Assembly: GCF_014646155.1 (NCBI RefSeq)
Contig: NZ_BMMX01000019.1
Location: 62,001-126,000, forward strand
Length of the DNA stretch: 64,000 nucleotides
Reading direction: 5' to 3'
Source: Mangrovihabitans endophyticus
GTDB lineage: Bacteria; Actinomycetota; Actinomycetes; Mycobacteriales; Micromonosporaceae
Each line of letters opens with the position of its first letter. Position 1 is the stretch's first letter. Below the pieces are notes generated by a model. The model saw only the letters and a program-made list of their open reading frames with translations. It had not been told where the DNA came from and ran no database searches. Below are positions 17,370 to 25,527 of the stretch, in pieces. Both the position numbers and the translations under genes were made by a program.

Positions 17370-17888
17370 ATGCATCGCGCCCGTCACGGACGACGCTCGT
17401 CGCTGCTGCGCCCCCGCACCCTGATCGCCCTGGCCGTCGTCGGCGCGGGCCTCGCCACCGCGCTCTACCTGCCCGGGCGCGGCGACACCGCCGCGGCGAC
17501 GGAGAACGACCGACACTCTCACGACGCCGATTTCCGGGACGGCCAACGGGATCGGGACGGCCAACGGGATCGGGACGGTCTGCGGGAACGGATCATCGCC
17601 GCGCTGCAACGGCATCGCGACGAGCACCAGCGCTGGGACGGGACCCAGCCGCCCGGCACGCAGCCGCCCGGCACGCAGCCGCCAGCGAGCACTCCCCCGA
17701 CCGACGAGCCGCCGACCAGCCCGCCCACCTCCGCTCCGGCGGTGACCGCATGGGAGCCGTTCGTCACCTACGCCGCCGGTCAGCGGGTGACCTTCGAGGA
17801 CGTGACCTACCTCGTACTGCAATCACATACATCGATGCCGGATTGGGACCCGCCGCACGTCCCGGAGCTGTTCGAGGCGGTTTCCTAG
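17370..17888 (+). CDS. Secreted or anchored protein with C-terminal chitin/cellulose-binding module
   Basis: A 172-residue protein. An N-terminal basic stretch and hydrophobic helix (RTLIALAVVGAGLATALYL) act as a signal or anchor. A charged linker follows with the short repeat GQRDRD and then GTQPP repeats, both threonine/proline or charge rich. The C terminus (WEPFVTYAAGQRVTFEDVTYLVLQSHTSMPDWDPPHVPELF) spread over about 45 residues has the spaced aromatic residues of a CBM5/12 chitin-binding module. No catalytic domain is present. GGAGG lies 11 bases before the ATG. A perfect 14-bp palindrome (17893-17906) follows the stop and may act as terminator. Confidence 0.75.
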   Translation: MHRARHGRRSSLLRPRTLIALAVVGAGLATALYLPGRGDTAAATENDRHSHDADFRDGQRDRDGQRDRDGLRERIIAALQRHRDEHQRWDGTQPPGTQPPGTQPPASTPPTDEPPTSPPTSAPAVTAWEPFVTYAAGQRVTFEDVTYLVLQSHTSMPDWDPPHVPELFEAVS

Positions 17889-17992
17889 GGCTGGCTTCGC
17901 GAAGCCCGGTTCCGCAACCCGCCCGACTTGACGGAACGCCGTCAATCTCTAAGGGTTACTACGAATTACACCTCTCCCCCGGAGGATTCCCC

Positions 17993-19255
17993 ATGCGCAA
18001 AGCGCGAATCACGCTTGCCGCGGCAGTCGTCGCGGCAACCCTCACGGGCGGCCTGGCGGCCGCCTCCCGCAGCGACACGGCAGACGCCGCCATCGGCGGC
18101 ATCACGTGGCAGGACGAGTTCAACGGCGCCGCCGGCGCCCCGATCGACGGCTCCAAGTGGAAGTTCGACATCGGCGGCAGCGGCTGGGGCAACAACGAGC
18201 TGGAGTACTACACCAACTCCACCAGCAACGTGTCCCAGGACGGTCAGGGCCACCTCGCGATCACCGCGCGCAAGGAGAACCCGGCCAACTACCAGTGTCA
18301 CTACGGCCGTTGCGAGTACACCTCCGGCCGCATCCTGACCCAGGACAAGTTCACTCAGGCGTACGGCCGCTTCGAAGCCCGCATCAAGATCCCGAAGGGA
18401 CAGGGCATCTGGCCCGCGTTCTGGATGCTCGGCAGCGACATCGGCAGCAACCCGTGGCCCAACTCCGGCGAGATCGACATCATGGAGAACGTCGGCAAGG
18501 AGCCGAACACGGTGTACGGCACCGTGCACGGCCCCGGATACTCGGGCGGCTCCAGCATCGGCGGACACAAGGTGGCCGGTTCGGCGCTCGGGGACGCCTT
18601 CCACACCTACGCGGTCGAGTGGTCGCCGAACCTGATCGTCTGGTTCCTCGACGGCCAGGAGTACTTCCGGGTCACGCCGGCCAGCCTGAACGGCAACCGG
18701 TGGGTCTTCGACCACCCGTTCTTCATGCTGCTGAACGTGGCGGTCGGCGGATACTGGCCGGGCAACCCGGACGCGAGCACCGTCTTCCCGCAGACCATGC
18801 TCGTGGACTGGGTCCGCGTCTCGGCCTGGAACGACGGCGGTGGCGGCGGATCGACCCCGCCCCCGTCGACCGGCGGAACGATGCTGAAGTCGAACTTCAG
18901 CGGCCGGTGCATCGACATCCCGGGCGGCAACGCGGTGGACGGCGCCCGCCTGCAGATGTACGACTGCAACGGCAGCGACGCACAGAAGTGGACCTTCCAG
19001 GGCGACGGAACGCTGCGCGCGAAGGGCATGTGCATGGACCCGGCGGGCGGTGCGCTGAGCAACGGCACGCCGATCCAGATCGTCAGTTGCAACGGCAACC
19101 CGGTGCAGCGCTTCACCCTGTCGGGTGCGGGCGACCTGGTGAACGTGTCGGCGAACCGGTGCGTCGACGTCAAGGACTGGAACAGCGGAAACGGCGCTCA
19201 GTTGCAGCTCTGGGACTGTGGCGGCACGTCCAACCAGAAGTGGACGAAGGCCTGA
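17993..19255 (+). CDS. Secreted GH16 endo-beta-1,3-glucanase with CBM13 module
   Basis: A 420-residue exported glycoside hydrolase. A signal peptide (MRKARITLAAAVVAATLTGG...) ends near AASRSDTADA. The GH16 domain (about 35-285) holds the catalytic motif GEIDIMENVG with Glu160, Asp162 and Glu165 in E-x-D-x-x-E spacing, which is the laminarinase type. A glycine/proline linker leads to a ricin-type beta-trefoil CBM13 (about 300-420) with repeated C-x-D and QxW signatures (DAQKWTF, NQKWTKA). GGAGG precedes the ATG. A weak TTGACG-N16-TAAGGG stands at 17928-17955. A long hairpin terminator follows. Confidence 0.92.
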   Translation: MRKARITLAAAVVAATLTGGLAAASRSDTADAAIGGITWQDEFNGAAGAPIDGSKWKFDIGGSGWGNNELEYYTNSTSNVSQDGQGHLAITARKENPANYQCHYGRCEYTSGRILTQDKFTQAYGRFEARIKIPKGQGIWPAFWMLGSDIGSNPWPNSGEIDIMENVGKEPNTVYGTVHGPGYSGGSSIGGHKVAGSALGDAFHTYAVEWSPNLIVWFLDGQEYFRVTPASLNGNRWVFDHPFFMLLNVAVGGYWPGNPDASTVFPQTMLVDWVRVSAWNDGGGGGSTPPPSTGGTMLKSNFSGRCIDIPGGNAVDGARLQMYDCNGSDAQKWTFQGDGTLRAKGMCMDPAGGALSNGTPIQIVSCNGNPVQRFTLSGAGDLVNVSANRCVDVKDWNSGNGAQLQLWDCGGTSNQKWTKA

Positions 19256-19282
19256 CCGCATAACGCCCCGATCGACGGCATG

Positions 19283-19322
19283 AACCTCAAGCTCGACGCG
19301 TCGGCGCGTCGAGCTTGAGGTT
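19283..19322 (+). terminator. Rho-independent terminator after the GH16 gene
   Basis: AACCTCAAGCTCGACGCG pairs perfectly over 18 bp with the matching right arm, loop TCGG, about 28 bases after the stop. A short T-run follows the stem. It may also end transcripts from the convergent chitosanase. Confidence 0.85.
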
Positions 19323-19414
19323 TATCGGGCGACGTACGCACAGGATTACCCGCGAATCGGGCAACATGAAGGTCAACATCGGCCGCTCGTGGGTGGCGGC
19401 GGCGGAGCGCACAC

Positions 19415-20677
19415 TCAACCGGGCATCAGGCCGGTCCGGGTGATCTGGAAGTCGTCGCCGTAGACGGCCCAGCTCAGCGGCAGGTTGAGGTCCAGGTTGC
19501 CGGCCCGCAGGAACGCCCGCTGCGCGGTGTCCACCCGGCTGGTGTCGTGATGCGCGGCCTCGGAGCGCATCTCACGCACCCGCATGTCCAGGAAGGCGTT
19601 CAGATAGGCGACCTCGTCGCCCCCGCGTTTGGGTGCCGGCGACACGCGCAGCGCTGCGGCGCGGATCTGCCGCAGGCCGGACACGCCGTGCATGACCGCG
19701 GCGTCGAAGTAGGCGAACTGCCCCAGCGCCCGGAGCCCGTCGGCGCGGCTGAGCGCGAGAGCCGGTTCGAGGTACAGCCTGTCCCGTTCGTCCTCCTGCG
19801 TCTTCTGGAAGACCGGGTCCTGCGCGGCGGCACGCCAGTCGGCCGGGAACCCCGGATCGAGGCCGGCATGCGAGTCCGAGCCGTCCACCACACGCAGCGC
19901 GGGAAGGTATTTCGCCAGCGGGTTGTCCGGCTTCCGCCGGGTGTATTCGGTGACCACGATGAGCATGTCGGAGGTGCCGGAGCAGAACCCGACCAGTCCG
20001 GCGGTGTATCCGCGGCCGTCGCCGATGTCCTCGATGTAGCCGTACTGTCCGCGCCAGTCCCGGGTGGAGTTCTCCGCGGTGGAGACCAGTTGGAGCGCGA
20101 TCTCCTTGCGCGCCGGGTGTTCCAGGCCGGCTGCCGTGGACGGCACCGCGGCAGAGAGGGACGACGGCCGGCCCGGCCGGGACGCGGGCGCGGAACCGTA
20201 CACCTGCACCTCCCGGAGCGAATAGCCGAAGCGTGTGGCGCGCTGGGTGGCGAGCACCCGCAGGAAACGCCCCCGTCCGTGCAGTCGACGCAGGTCGTCG
20301 GTGCCGCCGTTGCCGGAACGCATCACGTAGGTGTCAGACCAGGAAGCACCATCGTTGGACGTCTGGATCCGGTAGCCGGTGGCATAGGCCCGCTCCCACG
20401 TCAACCGTACGCGGGAGACGCCGTGCACGCCGCCGAGGTCGATGCGCAGCCACTGGGTGCCGCCCCCGCTGACGCTCGCCCAGCGGCTGCCGAGGCTGCC
20501 GTCGGTGGCGTGCGCGGCGGCGTACCGCTCGGCATAGGTGCTGGACGCGAGGGCCGGACGACCGGCGGAGATCAGCACGGCGGTCGCGGCGGATGCGGTG
20601 ACCGTGATCCCCAGGGGCACCAACCCCACCGTCGCGACGGTGGCGACGATGGCGACGTTCCGCACCCTGATCCGCAC
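19415..20677 (-). CDS. csn: Secreted GH46 chitosanase with N-terminal discoidin (CBM32-like) domain
   Basis: A 420-residue exported enzyme that cleaves chitosan. A signal peptide (about 1-31) is followed by an F5/8 type C domain (about 35-165: WASVSGGGTQWLRIDLGG, VQVYG) and a GH46 domain to the end. In TAENSTRDWRGQYGYIEDIGD the Glu is residue 202 and the Asp is residue 220, the same 18-residue spacing as catalytic Glu22 and Asp40 of Streptomyces N174 chitosanase. A discoidin domain in front of GH46 is less usual than the bare enzyme. The GTG at 20677 has no strong ribosome site. Together with the GH16 and chitin-binding genes it suggests fungal wall degradation. Confidence 0.92.
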   Translation of the reverse strand: MRIRVRNVAIVATVATVGLVPLGITVTASAATAVLISAGRPALASSTYAERYAAAHATDGSLGSRWASVSGGGTQWLRIDLGGVHGVSRVRLTWERAYATGYRIQTSNDGASWSDTYVMRSGNGGTDDLRRLHGRGRFLRVLATQRATRFGYSLREVQVYGSAPASRPGRPSSLSAAVPSTAAGLEHPARKEIALQLVSTAENSTRDWRGQYGYIEDIGDGRGYTAGLVGFCSGTSDMLIVVTEYTRRKPDNPLAKYLPALRVVDGSDSHAGLDPGFPADWRAAAQDPVFQKTQEDERDRLYLEPALALSRADGLRALGQFAYFDAAVMHGVSGLRQIRAAALRVSPAPKRGGDEVAYLNAFLDMRVREMRSEAAHHDTSRVDTAQRAFLRAGNLDLNLPLSWAVYGDDFQITRTGLMPG

Positions 20678-20700
20678 CCGTCAATGCTAGGCCGCCGGGC

Positions 20701-20841
20701 TCAACGCCGTTTGCGGTTCCGCGAAATGAGCACGATGCCCAGCACCACGGCGGCCACCACGAACAGGCAGCAGACCCCGCCGAGGAGCGGGAAGAAACCG
20801 AAGCCGCGCCGTCGCCGACCCGGGCAAGGCCCTCGGCCCAC
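20701..20841 (-). CDS. Possible small single-helix membrane protein
   Basis: A 46-codon frame from a GTG: a basic N terminus (GRGPCPGRRRRG), one strong transmembrane helix (GGVCCLFVVAAVVLGIVLI) and a basic tail SRNRKRR. The charge pattern looks like a genuine membrane anchor, but no good ribosome-binding site is seen and the start is a guess. It lies in the gap between malQ and the chitosanase gene, ending 23 bp before the latter. Confidence 0.4.
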   Translation of the reverse strand: MGRGPCPGRRRRGFGFFPLLGGVCCLFVVAAVVLGIVLISRNRKRR

Positions 20842-20902
20842 GATGGGGAGGCGGATCAGGCAGGGTAGTACCTGGGGAGATCCCGTCGAGAGAGGAGAGC
20901 GC

Positions 20903-22945
20903 ATGGACGCCGACCTGGTGGCCTTGGCCGAGGCGTACGGAGTCGCGACCTGGTATGAGGACTGGCACCGGGAACGCCGCGACGTGTCCGCCGAGTCCGT
21001 CATCGGGGTCCTCGGCCTGCTCGGGGTGGATGCGAGCACCCCGGCTTCGGTCGCCGGTGCGCTCGCCGCCGTGCAGCGGGCGCGCCGGGAACACCGCCTG
21101 CCGGGGACCGTGGTGGTCCGGCACGGCACGGCCCGGGAACTGCCCGCGCCGGGTCGGATCGTGCAGGAGGACGGCACCACGCGCGACGTGACCGGGATTC
21201 CCGACGATCTGCCGCTGGGCTGGCACCGGCTGACCGTCGAGGACCGTGCGGTGACCCTGGTGGTGGTGCCGGCCGAGCTGCCGGAGCCGCCCACCACCTG
21301 GGGGTGGATGCTGCAGCTATACGCGCTGCACTCGGCCGCCTCGTGGGGCATGGGCGACCTGGGTGACCTGCGAGAGTTCATCGGCCAGGGCCAGGACGCC
21401 GGCATGATCCTGCTCAACCCGCTGCACGCGATCACGCCGACGTTGCCGGTGCCGTCGTCGCCGTACTCGCCGTCCAGCCGCCGCTTCGCCAATCCGCTCT
21501 ACCTGCGGGTGTCCGACACCGCCGAATACCGGCGCGCCGACCCGCCGCTGCGTGCGCAGGTGGATGCACTGCGGCCCGGCCCGACCGCGGACGGTCTGAT
21601 CGACTACAGCGCCGTCTGGCAGGCCAAACGCGCCGCGCTGGAGCTGCTGTGGCCGCTGGCCGGTCAGCGGGACCCGGACGCCGATCCGGGGCTGACCGAC
21701 TTCGCCACGTTCTGCGCGCTCGCCGAGGTGCATGGCGCGAACTGGCAGCAGTGGCCGGCTCAGTTGCGGCGGCCGGACTCGGACGCGGTCCGCGCGGCCC
21801 GGGAACGGCTGGGCGACCGGATCGGCTTCCACATCTGGCTGCAGCATCTGCTGGACGAGCAACTGGACGCCGCCAACGAGGCCGCGCGGGCGGCCGGCAT
21901 GCCCCTCGGGGTGGTGCACGACCTGGCGGTGGGCATCGACCCCAGCGGCGCCGACGGCTGGCTGCTGCAGGACGTGCTGGCCGAGGGTGTGCACGCGGGC
22001 GCCCCGCCGGATGCCTTCAACCAGCTCGGGCAGGACTGGGGACTGGCGGCGTGGCGGCCCGACCAGCTCATCGAGACCGGCTATGCGGCGTACCGGGACA
22101 TGCTGCGGCGCATCTTCCGGCACGCCGGCGGCCTGCGCGTGGACCATGTGGCCGGGTTGTGGCGGTTGTGGTGGGTGCCGCCGGGCATGGGACCGGTCGA
22201 CGGCACGTACGTGCATTACGACCCGGAGGCGATGCTGGGCATCCTGGCGCTGGAGGCGCAGCGGCACGGCGCCGTGGTGATCGGCGAGGATCTGGGCACC
22301 GTACAGCCTGCGGTCACCGCGGGCCTGGAGCGGATGAACATGCTCGGCTCCGCGGTGCTGTGGTTCACCCGCGACTACGACGACCCGGATGAGGGATACC
22401 TGCCCTCCGCGAAATACCCACGCAACGCGCTGGCCAGCATCTCCACCCACGATCTGCCCACCGCGGCCGGTTTCCTGCGCGGTGAGCAGGTTCGGGTACG
22501 CGCGGAGCTCGGCCAACTGGCCGGGCCGGTCGAGGAGGAACGCAAGCGCGCCGACGCGGACCGGGCCCAGTTGCTGACACTCCTGGCCGACGAGAATCTG
22601 ATCGAGCCCGGCGCGGACACCGAACACGTGGTGGTGGCGATGCACGAGTTCCTCGCCCGGACGCCGTGCCGGCTGGTCACCGCCTCGCTGTACGACGTGC
22701 TCCTGGAAACGGATCAGCCGAACCTGCCGGGCACCACCGACGAGTACCCCAACTGGCGCATGCCGCTGCGCACCAGCCTGGAACAGATCGGCGACCAGGA
22801 ACTCGTGCGGCGCGTCGCGGCGGTGCTGAACGGCCGCAAGAGCGCGGCGATGCCGAACGGGCGGACGAGCGCGGCGGTGCCGAACGGCCGCAAGAGCGCG
22901 GCGGTGCCGAACGGGCGGACGAGCGCGGCGGGACCGGACGCCTAG
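20903..22945 (+). CDS. malQ: 4-alpha-glucanotransferase (amylomaltase)
   Basis: A 680-residue GH77 enzyme that transfers alpha-1,4-glucan segments in glycogen and maltodextrin turnover. Family motifs are present: WGMGDLGDL, LLNPLHA, SPYSPSSRRFANPLYL, the nucleophile region GLRVDHVAGL, the acid/base VVIGEDLGTV and the STHDLPT motif. The N-terminal extension of about 120 residues is normal for actinobacterial MalQ. After the natural end (EQIGDQELVRRVAAVL) there is an extra 36-residue tail made of four nine-residue repeats. AGAGGAG precedes the ATG. The stop codon shares a CTAG with the stop of the convergent downstream gene. Confidence 0.93.
   Translation: MDADLVALAEAYGVATWYEDWHRERRDVSAESVIGVLGLLGVDASTPASVAGALAAVQRARREHRLPGTVVVRHGTARELPAPGRIVQEDGTTRDVTGIPDDLPLGWHRLTVEDRAVTLVVVPAELPEPPTTWGWMLQLYALHSAASWGMGDLGDLREFIGQGQDAGMILLNPLHAITPTLPVPSSPYSPSSRRFANPLYLRVSDTAEYRRADPPLRAQVDALRPGPTADGLIDYSAVWQAKRAALELLWPLAGQRDPDADPGLTDFATFCALAEVHGANWQQWPAQLRRPDSDAVRAARERLGDRIGFHIWLQHLLDEQLDAANEAARAAGMPLGVVHDLAVGIDPSGADGWLLQDVLAEGVHAGAPPDAFNQLGQDWGLAAWRPDQLIETGYAAYRDMLRRIFRHAGGLRVDHVAGLWRLWWVPPGMGPVDGTYVHYDPEAMLGILALEAQRHGAVVIGEDLGTVQPAVTAGLERMNMLGSAVLWFTRDYDDPDEGYLPSAKYPRNALASISTHDLPTAAGFLRGEQVRVRAELGQLAGPVEEERKRADADRAQLLTLLADENLIEPGADTEHVVVAMHEFLARTPCRLVTASLYDVLLETDQPNLPGTTDEYPNWRMPLRTSLEQIGDQELVRRVAAVLNGRKSAAMPNGRTSAAVPNGRKSAAVPNGRTSAAGPDA
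22828..22935. repeat. Four in-frame 27-bp repeats at the end of malQ
   Basis: Each unit begins GAACGG and encodes NGR(K/T)SAA(M/V/G)P. Units alternate K,T,K,T, so the array looks like a doubled 54-bp block. The 27-bp period keeps the malQ frame. Confidence 0.9.
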
Positions 22946-23328
22946 ACGGACAGCGGGGGCGGCGGCGGATCGTCGTCCACCGCGAACAGCATCGGGTGGT
23001 CGGGGGTGGCCGCCGCCCGGGTGCGGCAGCGGGCCGGGGGCAGCAGGGACGATCGGTGCTGCGGGTGTTCGGCGCAATGCCGCAGGGCACGGGTGATCGC
23101 GTCCGGGTGGTGCCGGCCCCCGCCGTACTCGCCGCACCGGGCGCAGTCCCACCGCCAGTAGGCCGGTCCCTCGTCCGAGTCGTACCGGCGGATGCGCAGG
23201 GCCGGCTGGGTCTCGCTGTGCCGGGCGGCTGCCGCCGCAAGGATCGCGGCCACCCGCTCGGGCGGCTGCACCTCCGTGCTCCGATCGTGCCCGCCGATCA
23301 ACCCGGCGGGTGCGCTGCTTACCGGCAC
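22942..23328 (-). CDS. Conserved-looking hypothetical protein with Cys pair
   Basis: A 128-residue soluble protein I do not recognise. The centre has an ordered look (PERVAAILAAAAARHSE, RRYDSDEGPAYWRWDCARCGEYG) with a C-x2-C pair and nearby His residues that could bind zinc, then a proline-rich end (DDDPPPPPLSV). The GTG at 23328 is chosen because GGAGGTGA stands at ideal distance; an ATG at 23355 is in frame. The stop overlaps the malQ stop tail-to-tail in a CTAG. Confidence 0.65.
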   Translation of the reverse strand: MPVSSAPAGLIGGHDRSTEVQPPERVAAILAAAAARHSETQPALRIRRYDSDEGPAYWRWDCARCGEYGGGRHHPDAITRALRHCAEHPQHRSSLLPPARCRTRAAATPDHPMLFAVDDDPPPPPLSV

Positions 23329-23495
23329 CGTGTCACCTCCGCACCTCATAATCACCTATATGTCCAGCTTGGCGCTGCTTGTGGGCGTTCGGAGGTGTTT
23401 TTTGGCAAAGTGCGGGCGCATTCACCCGCTTCGGCGCCCGCACCGACCCCCGCGTGCAGCACGCCCACCGGATCGGCTAACGTGGGTATCACCGA

Positions 23496-23569
23496 CGCGG
23501 GGTGGAGCAGCTCGGTAGCTCGCTGGGCTCATAACCCAGAGGTCGCAGGTTCAAATCCTGTCCCCGCTA
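23496..23569 (+). tRNA. tRNA-Met (CAU), initiator type
   Basis: A 74-base cloverleaf without encoded CCA. Acceptor CGCGGGG/CCCCGCT has a C1:U72 mismatch as in initiator tRNAs; D arm GAGC/GCTC, anticodon stem CTGGG/CCCAG with loop CTCATAA (anticodon CAT) and T arm CAGGTTCAAATCCTG are all intact. The anticodon stem has the run of G:C pairs typical of initiators. An identical gene lies at 42166-42239 on the other strand. Its 3' part is repeated at 34505-34550, marking an integration site. Confidence 0.97.
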
Positions 23570-23572
23570 CAA
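23527..23572 (+). other. Left attachment site (attL), 46-bp direct repeat
   Basis: The 46 bases from GCTCATAACCC in the anticodon arm to two bases past the discriminator recur without mismatch at 34505-34550 in the same orientation. Repeats of a tRNA 3' half at both ends of foreign DNA are the mark of tyrosine-integrase integration. Confidence 0.9.
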
Positions 23573-23596
23573 TGTGATGTCTCGGGACATCGGAAT

Positions 23597-23627
23597 AGCC
23601 TGAACCTGCGTTTCGCAGGTTCAGGCT
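23597..23627 (+). terminator. Terminator downstream of the tRNA
   Basis: AGCCTGAACCTGCG and its complement enclose loop TTT and are followed by a T-rich run (TTCTGTTTTTT). It lies 27 bases past the tRNA. The stop codon of the minus-strand transposase remnant is in its right arm. Confidence 0.8.
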
Positions 23628-24070
23628 TTCTGTTTTTTGGGCGTGGTGCCGGGTGGCCGACCGGTGGGCTGGTAGTCGCGTCGTGGGTCGATGGTCGGTT
23701 CGCGGAGGAGTTCACCGGTGGCGGCGTTGATGACGCGGACGTTGAGGTCCTGGACGAGGAGTAGGACGTAGGTTCCGGCGTAGGTTCGGCCGATGCCGAT
23801 GTGGCGGAGCCGACCGGCAACGCGCAGCGTGACGCTGCCGGTTTTGCTGATGGTGTCGTGGCGGACTCGGTCGTGGGTGTCGCTGGTGCGGTCGGTGCTG
23901 GGGCCGGCTTTCGGCCGGGCGTGGTAGGTGGTAGCCGGGGTGGCCCGCTGTGGCAGTGACCGGTAGGGGCGGCGGTGGTTGTACTCGTCGGTGAAGGCGT
24001 CGATCAGGGCTTGCAGCTGGGTGGTCGTGTGCGGCTGGCGGGGTTGGGCGCGGAGCCATTTCTTCACCTG
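23621..24070 (-). pseudogene. IS481-family transposase, C-terminal remnant
   Basis: Only the C-terminal ~150 residues of an integrase-core transposase are recognisable: KKWLRAQP, then LQALIDAFTDEYNHRRPYRSLPQRATPATTY, the usual end of the catalytic core with the last acidic region, and a tail as in IS481 elements. The frame remains open further upstream but that stretch is antisense to the phosphoesterase gene and is not transposase. The DDE residues at the N-terminal side are missing, so the copy is dead. The breakpoint lies near 24065-24090, where the truncated phosphoesterase begins. Confidence 0.8.
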
Positions 24071-24091
24071 CTCACCGTCTACCGATAGCGC

Positions 24092-24760
24092 ATGGACATC
24101 GGCCAGGTCCACATCGGCTGGCTCGGCGACCACATCGAGGGCTTCAACTCGCAGGCCGGCGCGAACGTGTGGCGAACCCCGCTGACCTTGTCCGAGCAGA
24201 TCCGGCTGACCCGCCGCGTGATGCTGCACGCCCTGGTCACCTTCGCCCCGCTGGCCGAGCGGGTCTCGATGGCGGCCGTCCCCGGCAACCACGGCGAGAC
24301 CGTCAGGATCGCCGGCCGAGGGCTGACCCGATACGACGATTCCCACGACACCGAGTCGTTGATCGCCGTCCACGACGCCGCCCAGTTCAACCCCGACGCG
24401 TTCGATCACGTCGCGATCCACGTCCCAGAGACCGACGAACTGACCGTCGTGGTCGACGTCGCTGGCACCGTCGTGGCGCACGCCCACGGACACCAATGGC
24501 AGCCGGGCCGGCACTTCGACTGGTGGAAGGGCCAGGCGTTCAACAAGGACTCGGCCATGCATCGCGCTGATCTGCTCGTCGCGGGCCACCTGCACCACGA
24601 ACTGGTCGACAGCGACGGCCCGAGGACCTTCATCCAGACGCCCGCCCTCGAATCGGAGAGCACCTGGTGGCGGCACGCGACCGGCACCCCGGGACACCCC
24701 GGACTCATTGTCGCGATCACCAAAGACGGGAACACGAACATCAAGGAGGTAGTGCGTTGA
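24092..24760 (+). pseudogene. Phage-type metallophosphoesterase, 5'-truncated
   Basis: A 222-residue calcineurin-like phosphoesterase frame. It shows WLGDHIEG, PGNHGE, AHAHGH and AGHLHHE, four of the metal-site motifs, but the opening D-x-H motif and its strand are absent; the frame begins right at what should follow it, and an in-frame TAG lies two codons before the ATG. The IS481 remnant abuts this point on the other strand, so a deletion between IS and gene removed the 5' ends of both. Related intact proteins occur in actinophages. Possibly still translated, but without the first metal ligands activity is doubtful. Confidence 0.7.
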
Positions 24761-25077
24761 CCACCACGGGGAAACTGTCGACCACCGTCGACTGGACGGT
24801 CCTCGACCTCAACGGCATCCCGGAGATCGCCCACCGCGCCGCCCGCAAGGTAGCAACCGAGTACGCCGGACTGGTCGACCTCGACGACCAACGCCAGGAC
24901 GCGCTGATCCTGCTGGCCACCAACCCCATCCTGGTCCGCGAACACATCGAGGCCGGCGCCCTGGGCCGGCTGCACCGCTGGATCTGGTGCCGGCTGATCG
25001 ACAAGGCCCGACCCATTGCCCGCCGCGCGAACCAGACCATCTCCTACGAACGGCGAGCCCGGGAGGTGGCAGCGTGA
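24757..25077 (+). CDS. Small phage/element protein of unknown function
   Basis: A 106-residue soluble protein (TTTGKLSTTVDWTVLDLNG... ERRAREVAA) that I do not recognise. It starts at a TTG that overlaps the phosphoesterase stop (TTGA) and has a perfect AAGGAGG upstream, so translation is coupled. The sequence is helical and Arg-rich at the C terminus (GRLHRWIWCRLIDKARPIARRANQ), suggesting a nucleic-acid-related role; this is inference from composition only. It couples in turn to the next gene by GTGA. Confidence 0.7.
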   Translation: MTTTGKLSTTVDWTVLDLNGIPEIAHRAARKVATEYAGLVDLDDQRQDALILLATNPILVREHIEAGALGRLHRWIWCRLIDKARPIARRANQTISYERRAREVAA

Positions 25078-25439
25078 CCGACTACGACCGCCCCCTCGTC
25101 GAGCGCCTGCTCCCCGCCGTCTGGGACGGAGCAACCGCGTACGGCATGAACAACCCCACCGCACCCGACCCCGACATGCCCCGCGCCCAAGGCGACCCCG
25201 CCCACGCCGGCACCCTTTACGCCCACATCGCGGACATCCGCATCGGCTGGACGAAGGCCCCGCTCAAGGACACCGAGCGCAAGGCACTCGTCCTGCGGTA
25301 CGGGCTGGACATGACCGAACGCGAGATCGCCGCCCGCCAGGGCGTTACCCGGCAGGCCGTCAACCACCGCCTCGTTGCGGGCGTCGGCCGGATCGACGCA
25401 TGCCTTAATGGCGCGGGAGGTCAAGCCGGCGACGAATAG
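25074..25439 (+). CDS. Sigma-70 region 4-like HTH protein
   Basis: A 121-residue protein. The C-terminal half reads LKDTERKALVLRYGLDMTEREIAARQGVTRQAVNHRL when taken in pieces, which is the helix-turn-helix of sigma factor region 4 with the usual spacing. No region 2 is seen, so it is not a full sigma factor; stand-alone forms are common in actinophages and elements. The GTG at 25074 overlaps the previous stop, with GGGAGG upstream. A strong terminator follows 17 bp after the stop, closing a three-gene transcription unit. Confidence 0.75.
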   Translation: MTDYDRPLVERLLPAVWDGATAYGMNNPTAPDPDMPRAQGDPAHAGTLYAHIADIRIGWTKAPLKDTERKALVLRYGLDMTEREIAARQGVTRQAVNHRLVAGVGRIDACLNGAGGQAGDE

Positions 25440-25455
25440 CATCGAAGTGCATGAA

Positions 25456-25492
25456 ACGAGCCCCAAGCCGTCTGGCTTGGGGCTCGTTTTTT
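25456..25492 (+). terminator. Rho-independent terminator of the phage-like operon
   Basis: ACGAGCCCCAAGCC and its complement form a perfect 14-bp stem with loop GTCT, followed by six T residues. It is the most classical terminator in the window. Confidence 0.9.
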
Positions 25493-25527
25493 GCTTTGCC
25501 ATGAGGGCTCCAATGCGGCCACTGCCA

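Noticed and set aside
24092..25439. Intact prophage
   Set aside because: Only three small phage-type genes, one truncated; no capsid, terminase, portal, tail or lysis genes.
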